Shown here one piece after another: positions 45,464 to 54,442 of a stretch of 64,000 nt of DNA; positions within the stretch are counted from its first letter, which is position 1, and each line of letters opens with the position of its first letter. The notes beneath the pieces were generated by a model. That model had not been told where the DNA came from. It ran no database searches and saw only the letters and a list, made by a program, of their open reading frames with translations. The DNA is from Cephalothrix simula (Eukaryota > Nemertea > Palaeonemertea > Archinemertea > Cephalotrichidae). The position numbers and the translations under genes are program-made. The DNA lies in contig JAXIUW010218062.1 of assembly GCA_035591015.1 (NCBI GenBank), forward strand, positions 1 to 64,000. The letters are read 5' to 3'.

Positions 45464-45970
45464 TTAGCGTTCGCTTGATTTGAAGATATTCCGCGCCCAA
45501 GTCAATAATTCTTCTAAGTATTTGATGAAGCTATTATCAATGCTTAATCCAAAGTTTCCCAGTAAATCATTGAATTCTTGCCGAATAGAGTTCACATCAA
45601 AACCTTCAAAGTCTTGTGCAGAGGCTTTAGAGCCAGCCTCTGTTTTATTTTTGTGATTTGCATAACTACTTTTTGTAGAGTAATTAGAGTATGTTGAAGA
45701 TTGTTGCTGTGCCTGACTGTGCTGCTTTTGTTGATTGTTTGGGCTATGATTATGCCCACCATGCTCAAGATCGTATTGGCGACGTTTTTCTGGATTAGAT
45801 AATGTTTCGTAGGCTTTAGCCAGCTGAATAAATGTTAGCTTAGATTGCCGATTTTGACTGGTCGGATTTAAGTCTGGATGGCATAATTTGGCTTTATGGC
45901 GATAAGCACGACGAATTTCTGCAAAACTGGCTCTATTGTCTACACCAAGGATGCTATAGTAATCATTCAT
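45464..45970 (-). CDS. J-domain protein (DnaJ-like, short)
   Basis: The 168-residue protein starts with a J-domain (DYYSILGVDNRASFAEIRRA, HPD in KLCHPDLNP, ending around ETLSNPEKRRQYD). A Gln/His/Ser/Asn-rich linker and a predicted helix follow. There is no Cys-rich zinc domain, so it is not DnaJ itself. It probably recruits DnaK to a specific client. Confidence 0.85.
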   Translation of the reverse strand: MNDYYSILGVDNRASFAEIRRAYRHKAKLCHPDLNPTSQNRQSKLTFIQLAKAYETLSNPEKRRQYDLEHGGHNHSPNNQQKQHSQAQQQSSTYSNYSTKSSYANHKNKTEAGSKASAQDFEGFDVNSIRQEFNDLLGNFGLSIDNSFIKYLEELLTWARNIFKSSER

Positions 45971-46062
45971 ACAATATCAATAGTTTTATGAATGGTTTTA
46001 TAAATGGTTTTCAAAATAGCCTAGTTTTAAATTTAATCACAAACCAGATTATATAAAGTTGC

Positions 46063-46683
46063 ATGGATAAACGCATTATTTACTTTGATCTTGAGACTAA
46101 GTTTTCAGCCGATGAGGTTGGCGGTTGGGGCAATATAGCTGACATGGGTATGTCAGTAGGAGTTTTGTACGACAGCCTAGAACAATCATTTCATGTGTAT
46201 ATTGAGCAAGAAGTGCCCGAACTTATTGAACAATTAAAGCAGGCTGATTGCGTAGTCGGTTTTAATCATATTAACTTTGATCACAAAGTATTAGCTGGTT
46301 ATTATGACAACAAGGCACGACGAGCCGAAGCCTATGACGAACTTTGTAATCTCAATAACTTTGATATGCTGATTAAAATAAAAGACGTGCTTGGCCATCG
46401 TCTAAAACTAGATTCAATAGCCACAGCCACGCTTAATGCTCAAAAATCAGCGCATGGATTGCAGGCTTTAGAATGGTATCGTCAGGGCGAAATAGATAAA
46501 ATAATTGAGTATTGTAAGCAGGATGTTGCCATTACCCGCCAAATATTTGAATATGCCCTGCAACATAAAGAATTAAGATACGAATCACGGGCAGGAATTA
46601 AAACGGTAACTCTTGATTGGGATATTGAATCAATCACTGCCACCGCAAAAAGCAGTGCTGAAAATCAGCTGCAACTATTCTAG
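46063..46683 (+). CDS. DEDD-type 3'-5' exonuclease domain protein
   Basis: The 206-residue protein has the RNase H-like DEDD motif set: FDLETK (Exo I), GFNHINFDHKVL (Exo II) and EYCKQDVAITRQIF (Exo III). It is a single-domain nuclease like YprB/DnaQ relatives, expected to trim DNA or RNA 3' ends with two metal ions. The natural substrate is unknown. It converges with the LpxH-like gene after a 21-base gap. Confidence 0.82.
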   Translation: MDKRIIYFDLETKFSADEVGGWGNIADMGMSVGVLYDSLEQSFHVYIEQEVPELIEQLKQADCVVGFNHINFDHKVLAGYYDNKARRAEAYDELCNLNNFDMLIKIKDVLGHRLKLDSIATATLNAQKSAHGLQALEWYRQGEIDKIIEYCKQDVAITRQIFEYALQHKELRYESRAGIKTVTLDWDIESITATAKSSAENQLQLF

Positions 46684-46704
46684 GCGTCAAAACATGCCTG
46701 TCAT

Positions 46705-47517
46705 TCAAATATATTCAAGGCGTAATTGCTTCTTGATGACTAGTATATTGCCAGTTTCTAACCAAGGTTTAACAACATTAAGCCTAACCTTGCGCTGTGG
46801 CGGCTGAATGGTTAGTTGGTGATGAAAGTGCCCTAAAAAAAACTGATCAAAAGTCTGCGGAAGCATTTCAGCAAAGCGTTCTAGCGCATGATGAGGATAG
46901 TCGCCACGTTTGTACTGGTTGATATGAGCTAAGGACTGCTCAGTTTTATAGGCTACAAGGCCAACCAAGGCTTTAGGCAGTAGGTTAACCAGCTTACGAG
47001 CCTGAATTGTTCGAATAAGCCTAGTCCAGCGAATATGGTGCCGATCATAGGGGTTAATCAAGTCGCCATGGGCAAAACCCAGCACTTGCTCCGACCATTT
47101 GATGGTTAAAAACTCTTGGGTTATTAAGGCGTAGGGAAGGTCTTTATAGCCTGCTTCAGCACTGCCCGAAGGTATAAATAAATCACGATTACCAACAACT
47201 AATAGCGTTGTAATGCCCTTAGTTTGCAGCTGCTTGAAGGCATTTAAGACCAACTCAATGCTTGGTGTCCAAAACTTTTTGTTACCAAACCAGTATACAA
47301 ACAAATCACCAAGTACGATTAATAGACTATTCTGCTCTAGGCTTTGCAATTGCTGAACTAGCCGTTGATTATTGCCAATCGCTGCAGACTTTGATTGACT
47401 ATCTAAAACCCCAAGATGGCAATCAGCCAATACGTAAATGCGCTCAAAGGTTCTAGCATCAAACTCTGGAGCGTTGTTCAGGCGTTTATTTAGTTTTTCG
47501 TAAAAAGTTTTACTCAT
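46705..47517 (-). CDS. LpxH-like UDP-2,3-diacylglucosamine pyrophosphatase / metallophosphoesterase
   Basis: The 270-residue protein has calcineurin-like metal motifs in order: VLADCHLG, VLGDLFVYWFG, VVGNRDLF, FAHGD and LGHFHHQ. GNRD with the GDLF segment is characteristic of LpxH, which removes UMP from the lipid A precursor. Since lpxK is in the same window, LpxH is plausible. Substitutions around the lid region mean a different UDP-sugar substrate cannot be excluded. Confidence 0.75.
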   Translation of the reverse strand: MSKTFYEKLNKRLNNAPEFDARTFERIYVLADCHLGVLDSQSKSAAIGNNQRLVQQLQSLEQNSLLIVLGDLFVYWFGNKKFWTPSIELVLNAFKQLQTKGITTLLVVGNRDLFIPSGSAEAGYKDLPYALITQEFLTIKWSEQVLGFAHGDLINPYDRHHIRWTRLIRTIQARKLVNLLPKALVGLVAYKTEQSLAHINQYKRGDYPHHALERFAEMLPQTFDQFFLGHFHHQLTIQPPQRKVRLNVVKPWLETGNILVIKKQLRLEYI

Positions 47518-47747
47518 TGCCCAGATTCTTCAAAATGACACCCATTTTTTTGAGAACAAGCCTCTAGCCTGCCGTCTATCTTAGCTGTTTTTTGTTGTGT
47601 AATACGTTAAAATCGCATTTTTATCCGATTACTACTAGCCTAACAATCTTCAACTGAGCCACCCCTAATTATAAATTTTCTTAAATATAATCTCTCTAGT
47701 TGCGTCTAATCCCCTCAAGTATTGTAGCCTAAACTTGATAACAATAG

Positions 47748-47777
47748 TTGACTGCGCAGAGCTTTCATTGCTATGCT
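47748..47777 (+). promoter_or_regulatory. Promoter of the cobalamin uptake operon
   Basis: TTGACT (47748-47753) and TATGCT (47772-47777) are spaced by 18 bases and lie directly upstream of the riboswitch, so transcription would start near 47784. Confidence 0.5.
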
Positions 47778-47787
47778 AGGCTACCAA

Positions 47788-47938
47788 AGTTTGGGGTGAC
47801 TAAACTTAATAGGGAAGGTGGTGCAAATCCACCGCAACCCCCGTTGCCGTGTTCGAGCAGAGGTTCTTCATCTAAGCCACTAGAGCGTTGTTCTGGGAAG
47901 GCGAAGATACCGTTTCGTTAGCCGGAAGACCTGCCCCA
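47788..47938 (+). promoter_or_regulatory. Cobalamin (B12) riboswitch
   Basis: The core is recognisable in order: GGGAAGGTGGTGCAAATCC with CACCGCAACCCCC, then AAGCCACT, CTGGGAAGG, and the B12 box GCCGGAAGACCTGCC (47921-47935). It ends about 30 bases before the first coding region. A CCCC at the end of the box could pair with the GGGG just before the start codon (47963-47966), giving a possible switch that hides the ribosome site when B12 is bound. Confidence 0.92.
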
Positions 47939-47967
47939 TACTTATTTAATCAACTTACCCACGGGGT

Positions 47968-50900
47968 GTGGTGCGGGTTGCGCAAGCTATCTTATTTATC
48001 ATCATATTCTTGCTGTCGGGCTGTCAGTCACCCGAAGAGCTCAGGGCGAACTTTGCCCAAGGGCTAATAGAGATTGACTTACCAATTGAGCAACGTTTTG
48101 AACGCATTGATCTTTATGATGCTTCATCACAGCAGCTGCTGATGCAGTCATGGGCTGCGCCTAGACTATCTTTTGCCTATAATTGGCAGCCTCGGCAACA
48201 GTTTTTAATTATCGCACAACCCAAAAACTTATTACTTAAAACCATAACGGCACCAGACGCTGTGGTTAGTGCGACTAGGCTTGAGTTTCCACTAGGATTA
48301 GAAGCCGTGAGCGATACCTACCTAATGCCAGCGAGCAGCACTTTTAACGCATTCTTGTTGTTAGATGCTCCAGAGCGGCAAAACTACTTAATAAAAGCAA
48401 TCGGGAGTGAATATGCCACCGCCAAACTTGAGGCCAATGCTCAACAAGAGCTTGAGGTAGCCGGCCAAACCAAAGTTTTACCCACCGCCATCGGCCTTAC
48501 CGAGCTTGAAGGCCGCCACGCCAAAGTCAGCTGGACAACTGATGCTCAGGGCAAAAATAACTACTCACTTAACCTTAAAACCGCTCGCAAAACAGAACTA
48601 GGGGTGGCTCTAGCCATTGTTGGGCATCATTTGCAGGTCGATGCCGATGGTCGGCTAGATATAACCAAGCCTCTGGAGCGCATCAACACTGCATCTGATG
48701 ATACCGCTAGGGCAGTCTCTACTTATATAAGAGTTGATGTGGCTAATCGTAGCCAATATGCTATCGCACTCACTGCTCAATCTACATTCAAGCAAAATGG
48801 CCAGCCTAGTCAGCAGTTTACTCTGCCCAACATCGATTTTATGCCCCTAAAGCAGCTACTCATTAGGCCAAACAGCCAAGCCTTTGTGCTGATCCCAGTC
48901 TATGCCCCAGCGTTGCCCCTTGACCATGCTCAGCATTGCCTAGAGCTTTATGTCGCCGAGCAGAGCTTGCATCAATCATGCTTATCTTTTTCTGTGCAAA
49001 GCCCTACCAATAGCTATTTGGCATTGATGATTGGGTTGGCGGCATTGCTTTATTTATTGTTCGCTCTATGGAAAATCGGCCGCAACATTAATCCGGAACC
49101 AGCTGTAAACGCTTCAAAAACCGCTACGGCTGCGGCCAAAAACTTTATAACCCGCAACTATAACTATACGGCAAGCAATTTATTTACAAAAAACAGCACG
49201 GCTCGCATTAGCTTAGCTGATTTAATTTTTACTAGCTACGTAGCTGGCTTGGCTGTGATTGGTTTGTCCATACCGGGAGTAATAGCCTCATGGCTTGGAT
49301 TATTAATCTTAGGACCATTTCAATTTTTATTCAGCGGACTATTTTTTAAGCTGGGCTTTTTTGCTCTAGCCGCAACTTTATTGCTTTTTGTAGGGCGTCG
49401 TGAAACTTTTTTACTATTCTATGTTACTTGGAGCGTAGCTCAGGCGTTTTTGCACGGACATTACTCGGTGTGGGTGGTAATTTATGCTGCTGTTACGCTC
49501 AGCCTAATGGATTTGGCCACGGGTATTATGCACCATACTTTGCGGAACACTCCTCAAAAAATTTGGCCAAGTAGCTCAAAGAATAGCTCAGAAGATAATC
49601 CAATAAATAGCTCACAAACTAATACTTACAGCAATGTACAAAGTAATGTGCAGCGCAATACGCAGCGTTCTGCATTAGCTAATGGCATATCCAGAAGAGG
49701 CCGTATTGCAGTAGCCCTAGCCATTGGTTGTGCTGAATACGGTAGCGTTTTTTGGGGACTATGGGTGGCTGAAGGCATTTGGGGCTTACACTACGCCGAT
49801 TGGTATATGCATCTGCAAGCTGCTGTAGCTTTTGTATATACGGCCTTGGGTACTTGGTTGGGGCTAGGTTGGGCAAGCCGATTACTACCGCTTAAAGCAT
49901 CGGCACCGCTGCCCCTAAGCCCTCATCCCAAGCCTATTGGTAATAGAAAGCCGCTCATCTATCAGGCTCGTGGCTTAGGCCATCATCTACCGCAACGGCA
50001 GTTGCTCTGCGGCATTGATATTAATGTTTATGCCGGACAGATTATAGTCATCAGCGGCAGTAATGGAGTGGGCAAAACAACGCTCATCAGTATTTTAGGC
50101 CGACTAATAGGAACTAATCAGGGCGGAGAAATCAGCATTGAGCGCAACTATATTCAAGACTGGAACGCTAATGTTGGGCTATTATTATCTAATACCCGTG
50201 ATCAGCTCTTGCAGCCCACGGGCAAAGGATTAATCAACGAGTGGCCAAACTTTGAAGACCCACAACTCAAGCTATTATGCCCGTCTGTCGTAGCCATACC
50301 GCAGGCGATGAGCGGTGGAGAGATGCAACGATTGGCTCTGTGTAGCATTTTTGCTAAGCGAGCACGCCTCCTATTCCTTGATGAACCCTTCACCCATCTT
50401 GATGCTACGGCAGCGGCCAACCTAATAAAACTGTTGCTTAAAGCTCGTCAAGCCGGCTCAGGTATCATCTTAACTGCAACTAGTGCAAATTTTCCGTGGG
50501 CTGATTCAATCCTGACCTTGCGTCATGGCCAACTTGTTAAGCAGCCTAAACAGCCGGGTCGGCCTCAATCCAAACCTGCTCTGCCTCCACAGGCCGTCAT
50601 TAAATCAGGTGAGCATCAACAGAGCTACACTTTAAGTTTGAGCAATCTACAAATACGCCGCAGCAAGAAGCTATTGTTTGAGGCACCGCAATTAAGCATT
50701 AAACATGGTCAAATCAGCTTAGTAGAGGCTGCAAATGGCTCTGGCAAAACCAGTCTCTTGCATAGTTTGGCGGGTATTTTGCCCCTGTATTGCGCTCAAA
50801 CTGTGCTTAACAAAAATAAAATATCGGCACGAACACTACGGAATCAAGTGGCCTTAATGCCTCAACCAGCAGGGATATTGCTCACTGAAGACAGCGTTTT

Positions 50901-51228
50901 TGAAGAGCTAAACTCAAACAAAGACTGGCTAAATGTTTTAGAATTAGAGCCAGAACAACCTCCGCAGCAACTTAGTAGCGCCCAGCAACAATGGTTAGCT
51001 TTAGCTATAGTCATCAACACACAACGCCCCTTTATATTGCTTGATGAGCCCTTTCGTGGCCTTGATGCACAGGGTTTGCAGCGCATGTTAAGTTTGTTAA
51101 AAGAGATACTGCAAAGCCAACCTTGGCGCAGCATATTGATGGTTGCGCCCCAGTTTCCGCAGGGCTTATCAAAAGATTTTTTTGATAGTCATTATCAAAT
51201 TTTCAACCATAAACTTGAGGCTATTTGA
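47968..51228 (+). CDS. Fused ECF-type transporter: lipoprotein/Ig-like domain, membrane domain, two ABC ATPases
   Basis: The 1086-residue protein begins with a lipoprotein-type signal (lipobox LLSGC). A beta-rich periplasmic region (residues about 25-350) follows, then a helix near 352-372. Residues about 415-520 and 575-645 carry several more membrane helices and could be the substrate-binding S component. Two ABC ATPase domains follow. The first has Walker A SGSNGVGKTT (about 700), signature MSGGEMQRL and Walker B LLFLDEPF. The second has EAANGSGKTS (about 923), a weakened signature LSSAQQQW and FILLDEPF. Both lack the usual H-loop His. The start is GTG 47968, with GTG 47971 also possible. 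The B12 riboswitch and the receptor downstream argue for cobalamin import. Confidence 0.78.
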   Translation: MVRVAQAILFIIIFLLSGCQSPEELRANFAQGLIEIDLPIEQRFERIDLYDASSQQLLMQSWAAPRLSFAYNWQPRQQFLIIAQPKNLLLKTITAPDAVVSATRLEFPLGLEAVSDTYLMPASSTFNAFLLLDAPERQNYLIKAIGSEYATAKLEANAQQELEVAGQTKVLPTAIGLTELEGRHAKVSWTTDAQGKNNYSLNLKTARKTELGVALAIVGHHLQVDADGRLDITKPLERINTASDDTARAVSTYIRVDVANRSQYAIALTAQSTFKQNGQPSQQFTLPNIDFMPLKQLLIRPNSQAFVLIPVYAPALPLDHAQHCLELYVAEQSLHQSCLSFSVQSPTNSYLALMIGLAALLYLLFALWKIGRNINPEPAVNASKTATAAAKNFITRNYNYTASNLFTKNSTARISLADLIFTSYVAGLAVIGLSIPGVIASWLGLLILGPFQFLFSGLFFKLGFFALAATLLLFVGRRETFLLFYVTWSVAQAFLHGHYSVWVVIYAAVTLSLMDLATGIMHHTLRNTPQKIWPSSSKNSSEDNPINSSQTNTYSNVQSNVQRNTQRSALANGISRRGRIAVALAIGCAEYGSVFWGLWVAEGIWGLHYADWYMHLQAAVAFVYTALGTWLGLGWASRLLPLKASAPLPLSPHPKPIGNRKPLIYQARGLGHHLPQRQLLCGIDINVYAGQIIVISGSNGVGKTTLISILGRLIGTNQGGEISIERNYIQDWNANVGLLLSNTRDQLLQPTGKGLINEWPNFEDPQLKLLCPSVVAIPQAMSGGEMQRLALCSIFAKRARLLFLDEPFTHLDATAAANLIKLLLKARQAGSGIILTATSANFPWADSILTLRHGQLVKQPKQPGRPQSKPALPPQAVIKSGEHQQSYTLSLSNLQIRRSKKLLFEAPQLSIKHGQISLVEAANGSGKTSLLHSLAGILPLYCAQTVLNKNKISARTLRNQVALMPQPAGILLTEDSVFEELNSNKDWLNVLELEPEQPPQQLSSAQQQWLALAIVINTQRPFILLDEPFRGLDAQGLQRMLSLLKEILQSQPWRSILMVAPQFPQGLSKDFFDSHYQIFNHKLEAI

Positions 51229-52013
51229 TGAAGCTATCGGCTAAAACCAGCCTGATTTTATTGTTTGAACTAGGCTTATTCTGCACCGTCATCAATAACA
51301 GTCTGTGGTTAGTGCTGTGCCTAGCATTATTGCTGCTATTCTGGCTCATAAATTGTAAGGCTCGGCATTGGCCAATAATTGTGGGTATGATGCTTGGCAT
51401 CAGCTGGTTTAATGCTATTGCGCAGGGTTTATTTTATGCTGAAGGCAATCTGACACCGCTAATTGTAGTAGTGCCTGCTGATTGGCTGCCACAGGGAATT
51501 ATTCTTTATGCAGAGGGCTTATGGTATGGATTACAGCAGTCATTGCGCTTTCAGGTACTGTGGTTAAGCAGCGTGCTCTTGATGCAGTCATATTCAATCA
51601 ATGCCCTTGCGCAAGCCTTGCGCAGCTTGCGCTTGCCCGCTATGCTGTGCTTTATGTTTACCCTATGTGTAGAGTTTTTGCCCAGTGCCTACGAGCAACT
51701 TAAAATCCATGCCTACGCTCGCCGCATGAAGCGATTAAGCCTGTGGAAAGGAATGCCTTCGGTATTGGCGCATAATTACTTTATAGCTCAACGCAAGGCC
51801 ATGGGCATCATGGCCAGCGGCATTGATTTGCAAGCGTTGTATCAGCCTCAATCGCAATCCAGTACGCCCACAGAAAAATCATTAATGCTTGGCGGTGCTT
51901 TACTGTTGCTATGCCTATACGGCGGAGCATTGCTAATATTTCTGCATCGCCACGGCATATTCTCAGCAACGCAATTAGAAGGGCTTTATCATTGGTTTAG
52001 CCTGTATTTATAA
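51225..52013 (+). CDS. EcfT-like transmembrane coupling protein
   Basis: The 262-residue protein has about five hydrophobic helices and the cytoplasmic coupling-helix region of ECF transporters. The motifs are modified: AYARRMKRL and ASGIDLQAL occupy the places of the two Ala-Arg-Gly motifs that dock on the ATPases. The start overlaps the fused ATPase gene by 4 bases (ATGA), which supports one complex. It would link the ATPases to the membrane domain. Confidence 0.78.
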   Translation: MMKLSAKTSLILLFELGLFCTVINNSLWLVLCLALLLLFWLINCKARHWPIIVGMMLGISWFNAIAQGLFYAEGNLTPLIVVVPADWLPQGIILYAEGLWYGLQQSLRFQVLWLSSVLLMQSYSINALAQALRSLRLPAMLCFMFTLCVEFLPSAYEQLKIHAYARRMKRLSLWKGMPSVLAHNYFIAQRKAMGIMASGIDLQALYQPQSQSSTPTEKSLMLGGALLLLCLYGGALLIFLHRHGIFSATQLEGLYHWFSLYL

Positions 52014-52017
52014 TCAT

Positions 52018-53487
52018 ATGAAAGAATATAGCAGCATTGGTATTATTGCGGCACTTTTAGTTGTAGCACTATTATTTTGGCCATCAACGGTAGCCATTAA
52101 TCCTTCTCCACCAGCCTTTGTACGTGGTGGATTAGTCTTTGCTAAACAACAAGATATTCCGCAATCCCTGCACAATCAAGCCCTAGATAATGTTCAATCT
52201 ATACCGCAAGGAGGCTGGTTTTATCCCCTAGAATGGCAGCCGGGTCAATCTTATGCTGAGCTTGGCAGAGCTCCTCAGCGGGGCATGCTTTGGCCGTGGC
52301 TGATTATTGAACCCGGTACTGGCGACATGGCTACTCTAGATTTTTCTACTGATGGTCAAATGCTAGCTGTGGGTGATCGGCAGGGCTTAATCAGAGTCTA
52401 TCGGCTGCATGATGGCCAATTACTATGGAGCAAGCATAGAGCTAATAGAGTAATTCGGCAGCTCGCATTTGGTGATGATAGCCAAATGCTTTATGTAGCT
52501 GAGCAGGGACCAGAAGGACGCATTGCCGCTTATGCAGCTTTGTCTGGAATAGAGAAATGGCACTTTGATAGTAGTCAAGACTTAGGCCGTTCGGAACGTA
52601 AAGCAGATTTGGGCTGGAGCAATCAACCCGGAGCTTATCGTCTATATCTTCATGAACAGGCTGTAATTGTTAGCTTTACTCATGCTCCATCGGGCAAGGC
52701 TCAAAGCCGTATTTATAGCTTAAATCAGACTGATGGCTGCCAGTTGTGGCGTTGGCCTCATAATCAAAATGCAAATTATAACATCAGCTGGTTCAGTGCT
52801 AATACATCACAAATCGCCTTTACGCTAGAGCCTCCACCTCAAGGCACAGAGACGCAATCGTGGTTGCACGTCATTGATGCTCACACCGCCGAAGATATTT
52901 ATGAATGGCCAATTCAGCCGACTGGAAACTGGCCAAGGGCGTCATTCTGGCAAAGTATCGCATTGGCTGACAAACACTTGGCAATTACTGCTCAGGATGG
53001 CCGAGCCTGGATTTTCAATCTTGATTATCAGCAACAATGGCAGTTTGAGCAATCACTAACAATTTATGAATCGCTACCGCCAATGCGCTTAATGGTTACC
53101 AATGGAACATTGCGCCGCACTGAAGGCGGGGCACTGTTTATAACTGGCATGACCTATAGATGGAATGCATTAGATGATGGCAGCCAGCATCCACTAGAAA
53201 ATACTGCCTTTGCCTATGATTGGCAGGGTAAAATGCGCTGGGTCTATAAGCTGGGCGGACACGTGCAAGGGGCTGAAGTTCGGCAAAATTGGCTCTGGAT
53301 CGGGGCTGGCATTAAGGAGCATGGGCGAGGAATACTAATTGACACTCGGCTTGGTAGCGAAGTTGCCCGCTTTGATCTAAAAGGTGCCACTAGTTATGGT
53401 GGAGTGGCTATGACCGATGATGCTCAATGGTTAGCCATTGCTGAATACAGCGCAGATGGCTGGTCACGTTTATGGATTTTGCGTTGA
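52018..53487 (+). CDS. Membrane-anchored beta-propeller (PQQ/WD40-like) protein in B12 locus
   Basis: The 489-residue protein has one N-terminal membrane segment (IGIIAALLVVALLFWP) and a large beta-rich periplasmic part. Repeats such as MATLDFSTDGQMLAVGDRQGLIRVY and MTDDAQWLAIAEYSADGW resemble WD40 or PQQ quinoprotein blades. It begins 5 bases after the EcfT-like gene, so it is part of the riboswitch-led operon. It may bind or deliver the cofactor in the periplasm, but that is inference. The last 18 bases overlap exbD on the other strand. Confidence 0.75.
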   Translation: MKEYSSIGIIAALLVVALLFWPSTVAINPSPPAFVRGGLVFAKQQDIPQSLHNQALDNVQSIPQGGWFYPLEWQPGQSYAELGRAPQRGMLWPWLIIEPGTGDMATLDFSTDGQMLAVGDRQGLIRVYRLHDGQLLWSKHRANRVIRQLAFGDDSQMLYVAEQGPEGRIAAYAALSGIEKWHFDSSQDLGRSERKADLGWSNQPGAYRLYLHEQAVIVSFTHAPSGKAQSRIYSLNQTDGCQLWRWPHNQNANYNISWFSANTSQIAFTLEPPPQGTETQSWLHVIDAHTAEDIYEWPIQPTGNWPRASFWQSIALADKHLAITAQDGRAWIFNLDYQQQWQFEQSLTIYESLPPMRLMVTNGTLRRTEGGALFITGMTYRWNALDDGSQHPLENTAFAYDWQGKMRWVYKLGGHVQGAEVRQNWLWIGAGIKEHGRGILIDTRLGSEVARFDLKGATSYGGVAMTDDAQWLAIAEYSADGWSRLWILR

Positions 53488-53865
53488 GGTGCTAGAGAAG
53501 CCCAAAACCACTGTTGCCGTAGTGTTATTTTTGATGCGTTGATACCAATTAAATAGAACGCCACTGGGTAGATTTTGATGCGGAATAAGGATTATTTCAG
53601 TTTGAGGTTGTTTTAGCACAAGGGCTAACTCATCCCAAAATAACCGCTGGCCGGCAACATCGGCTTGTTCAGCATCATAAAGCTCTATCTCTAGTGCTGT
53701 AGTTTGAACAGAATTAGTAGACGTTGCTAGCTCTATGGCATTAAAGTTAGTAAAACGTGCTGACAAGACAAGAAAAATGATTAGCAAAAACAAAACATCA
53801 ATCATTGCCACCAAAGAAAAGCCGCCGGCTTCTTGCAGTTGGTGGGGCTTAAATCTTCGTGGCAT
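53470..53865 (-). CDS. exbD: ExbD/TolR-family biopolymer transport protein
   Basis: The 131-residue protein has one N-terminal transmembrane helix with the functional Asp (MIDVLFLLIIFLVLSARF) and a small periplasmic domain. With ExbB it forms the proton-driven motor that energises TonB. It is encoded on the strand opposite to its neighbours and overlaps exbB by 17 bases and the propeller gene by 18. Confidence 0.85.
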   Translation of the reverse strand: MPRRFKPHQLQEAGGFSLVAMIDVLFLLIIFLVLSARFTNFNAIELATSTNSVQTTALEIELYDAEQADVAGQRLFWDELALVLKQPQTEIILIPHQNLPSGVLFNWYQRIKNNTTATVVLGFSSTSTQNP

Positions 53866-54442
53866 GTTCGTTAGTTGGCGAGTGGTCTTTGGTCAGCAGC
53901 AGATACAATCGGTCAGCACTGCTTTGCCAGCGTTTCTGCAAGCGTTGCAACATGTGTTGACTAATCAGCAGAGGAATAGCACCAATCAGGCCAACTTGAG
54001 TAGTATACAGAGCTTCAGCAATACCTTGGCTAAGCTCAAAGCTCGGATTGGACAGCTCAGAGAAAGTGCTAATCATTCCCGTTACCGTACCCAACAACCC
54101 CAGCATGGGCAACAATCCGCCCAACCAACCCAAAGAAGAAATGCGAGTGGCAATACGTGCCTCAAAATCAATCAGCAGCAGCTGCAAGTTATCATCATTC
54201 AGCGGTTTCTGCGCAAGAGCCAAGCTCAAAAACTGCCCCAACGGTGCCTTCCAGCGCATAGATTTTATTGCCCGAGTACAGTCAGCAATATTATTACAGT
54301 GATGGAGGCCACGGTCATAATAAATCCAAGCCAACCACAGCAACCATCGTTCAGCCGCAAAGGCCAAGCCCAGCACAGCCAGCCCCAGCAACCAAGGCAT
54401 CACTACGCCACCATTAAGCAATCTTTCCCAAAGGCTATCCAT
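53849..54442 (-). CDS. exbB: ExbB/TolQ-family motor protein
   Basis: The 197-residue protein has three predicted membrane helices. The MotA/TolQ/ExbB core is LLPMLGLLGTVTGMISTF followed by GIAEALYTTQVGLIGAIPLL. The start is taken as the ATG at 54442. A longer frame would begin with TTG at 54487, which is unlikely. The ATG falls in a CCATGG palindrome shared with the tonB start on the other strand. Confidence 0.85.
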   Translation of the reverse strand: MDSLWERLLNGGVVMPWLLGLAVLGLAFAAERWLLWLAWIYYDRGLHHCNNIADCTRAIKSMRWKAPLGQFLSLALAQKPLNDDNLQLLLIDFEARIATRISSLGWLGGLLPMLGLLGTVTGMISTFSELSNPSFELSQGIAEALYTTQVGLIGAIPLLISQHMLQRLQKRWQSSADRLYLLLTKDHSPTNEHATKI

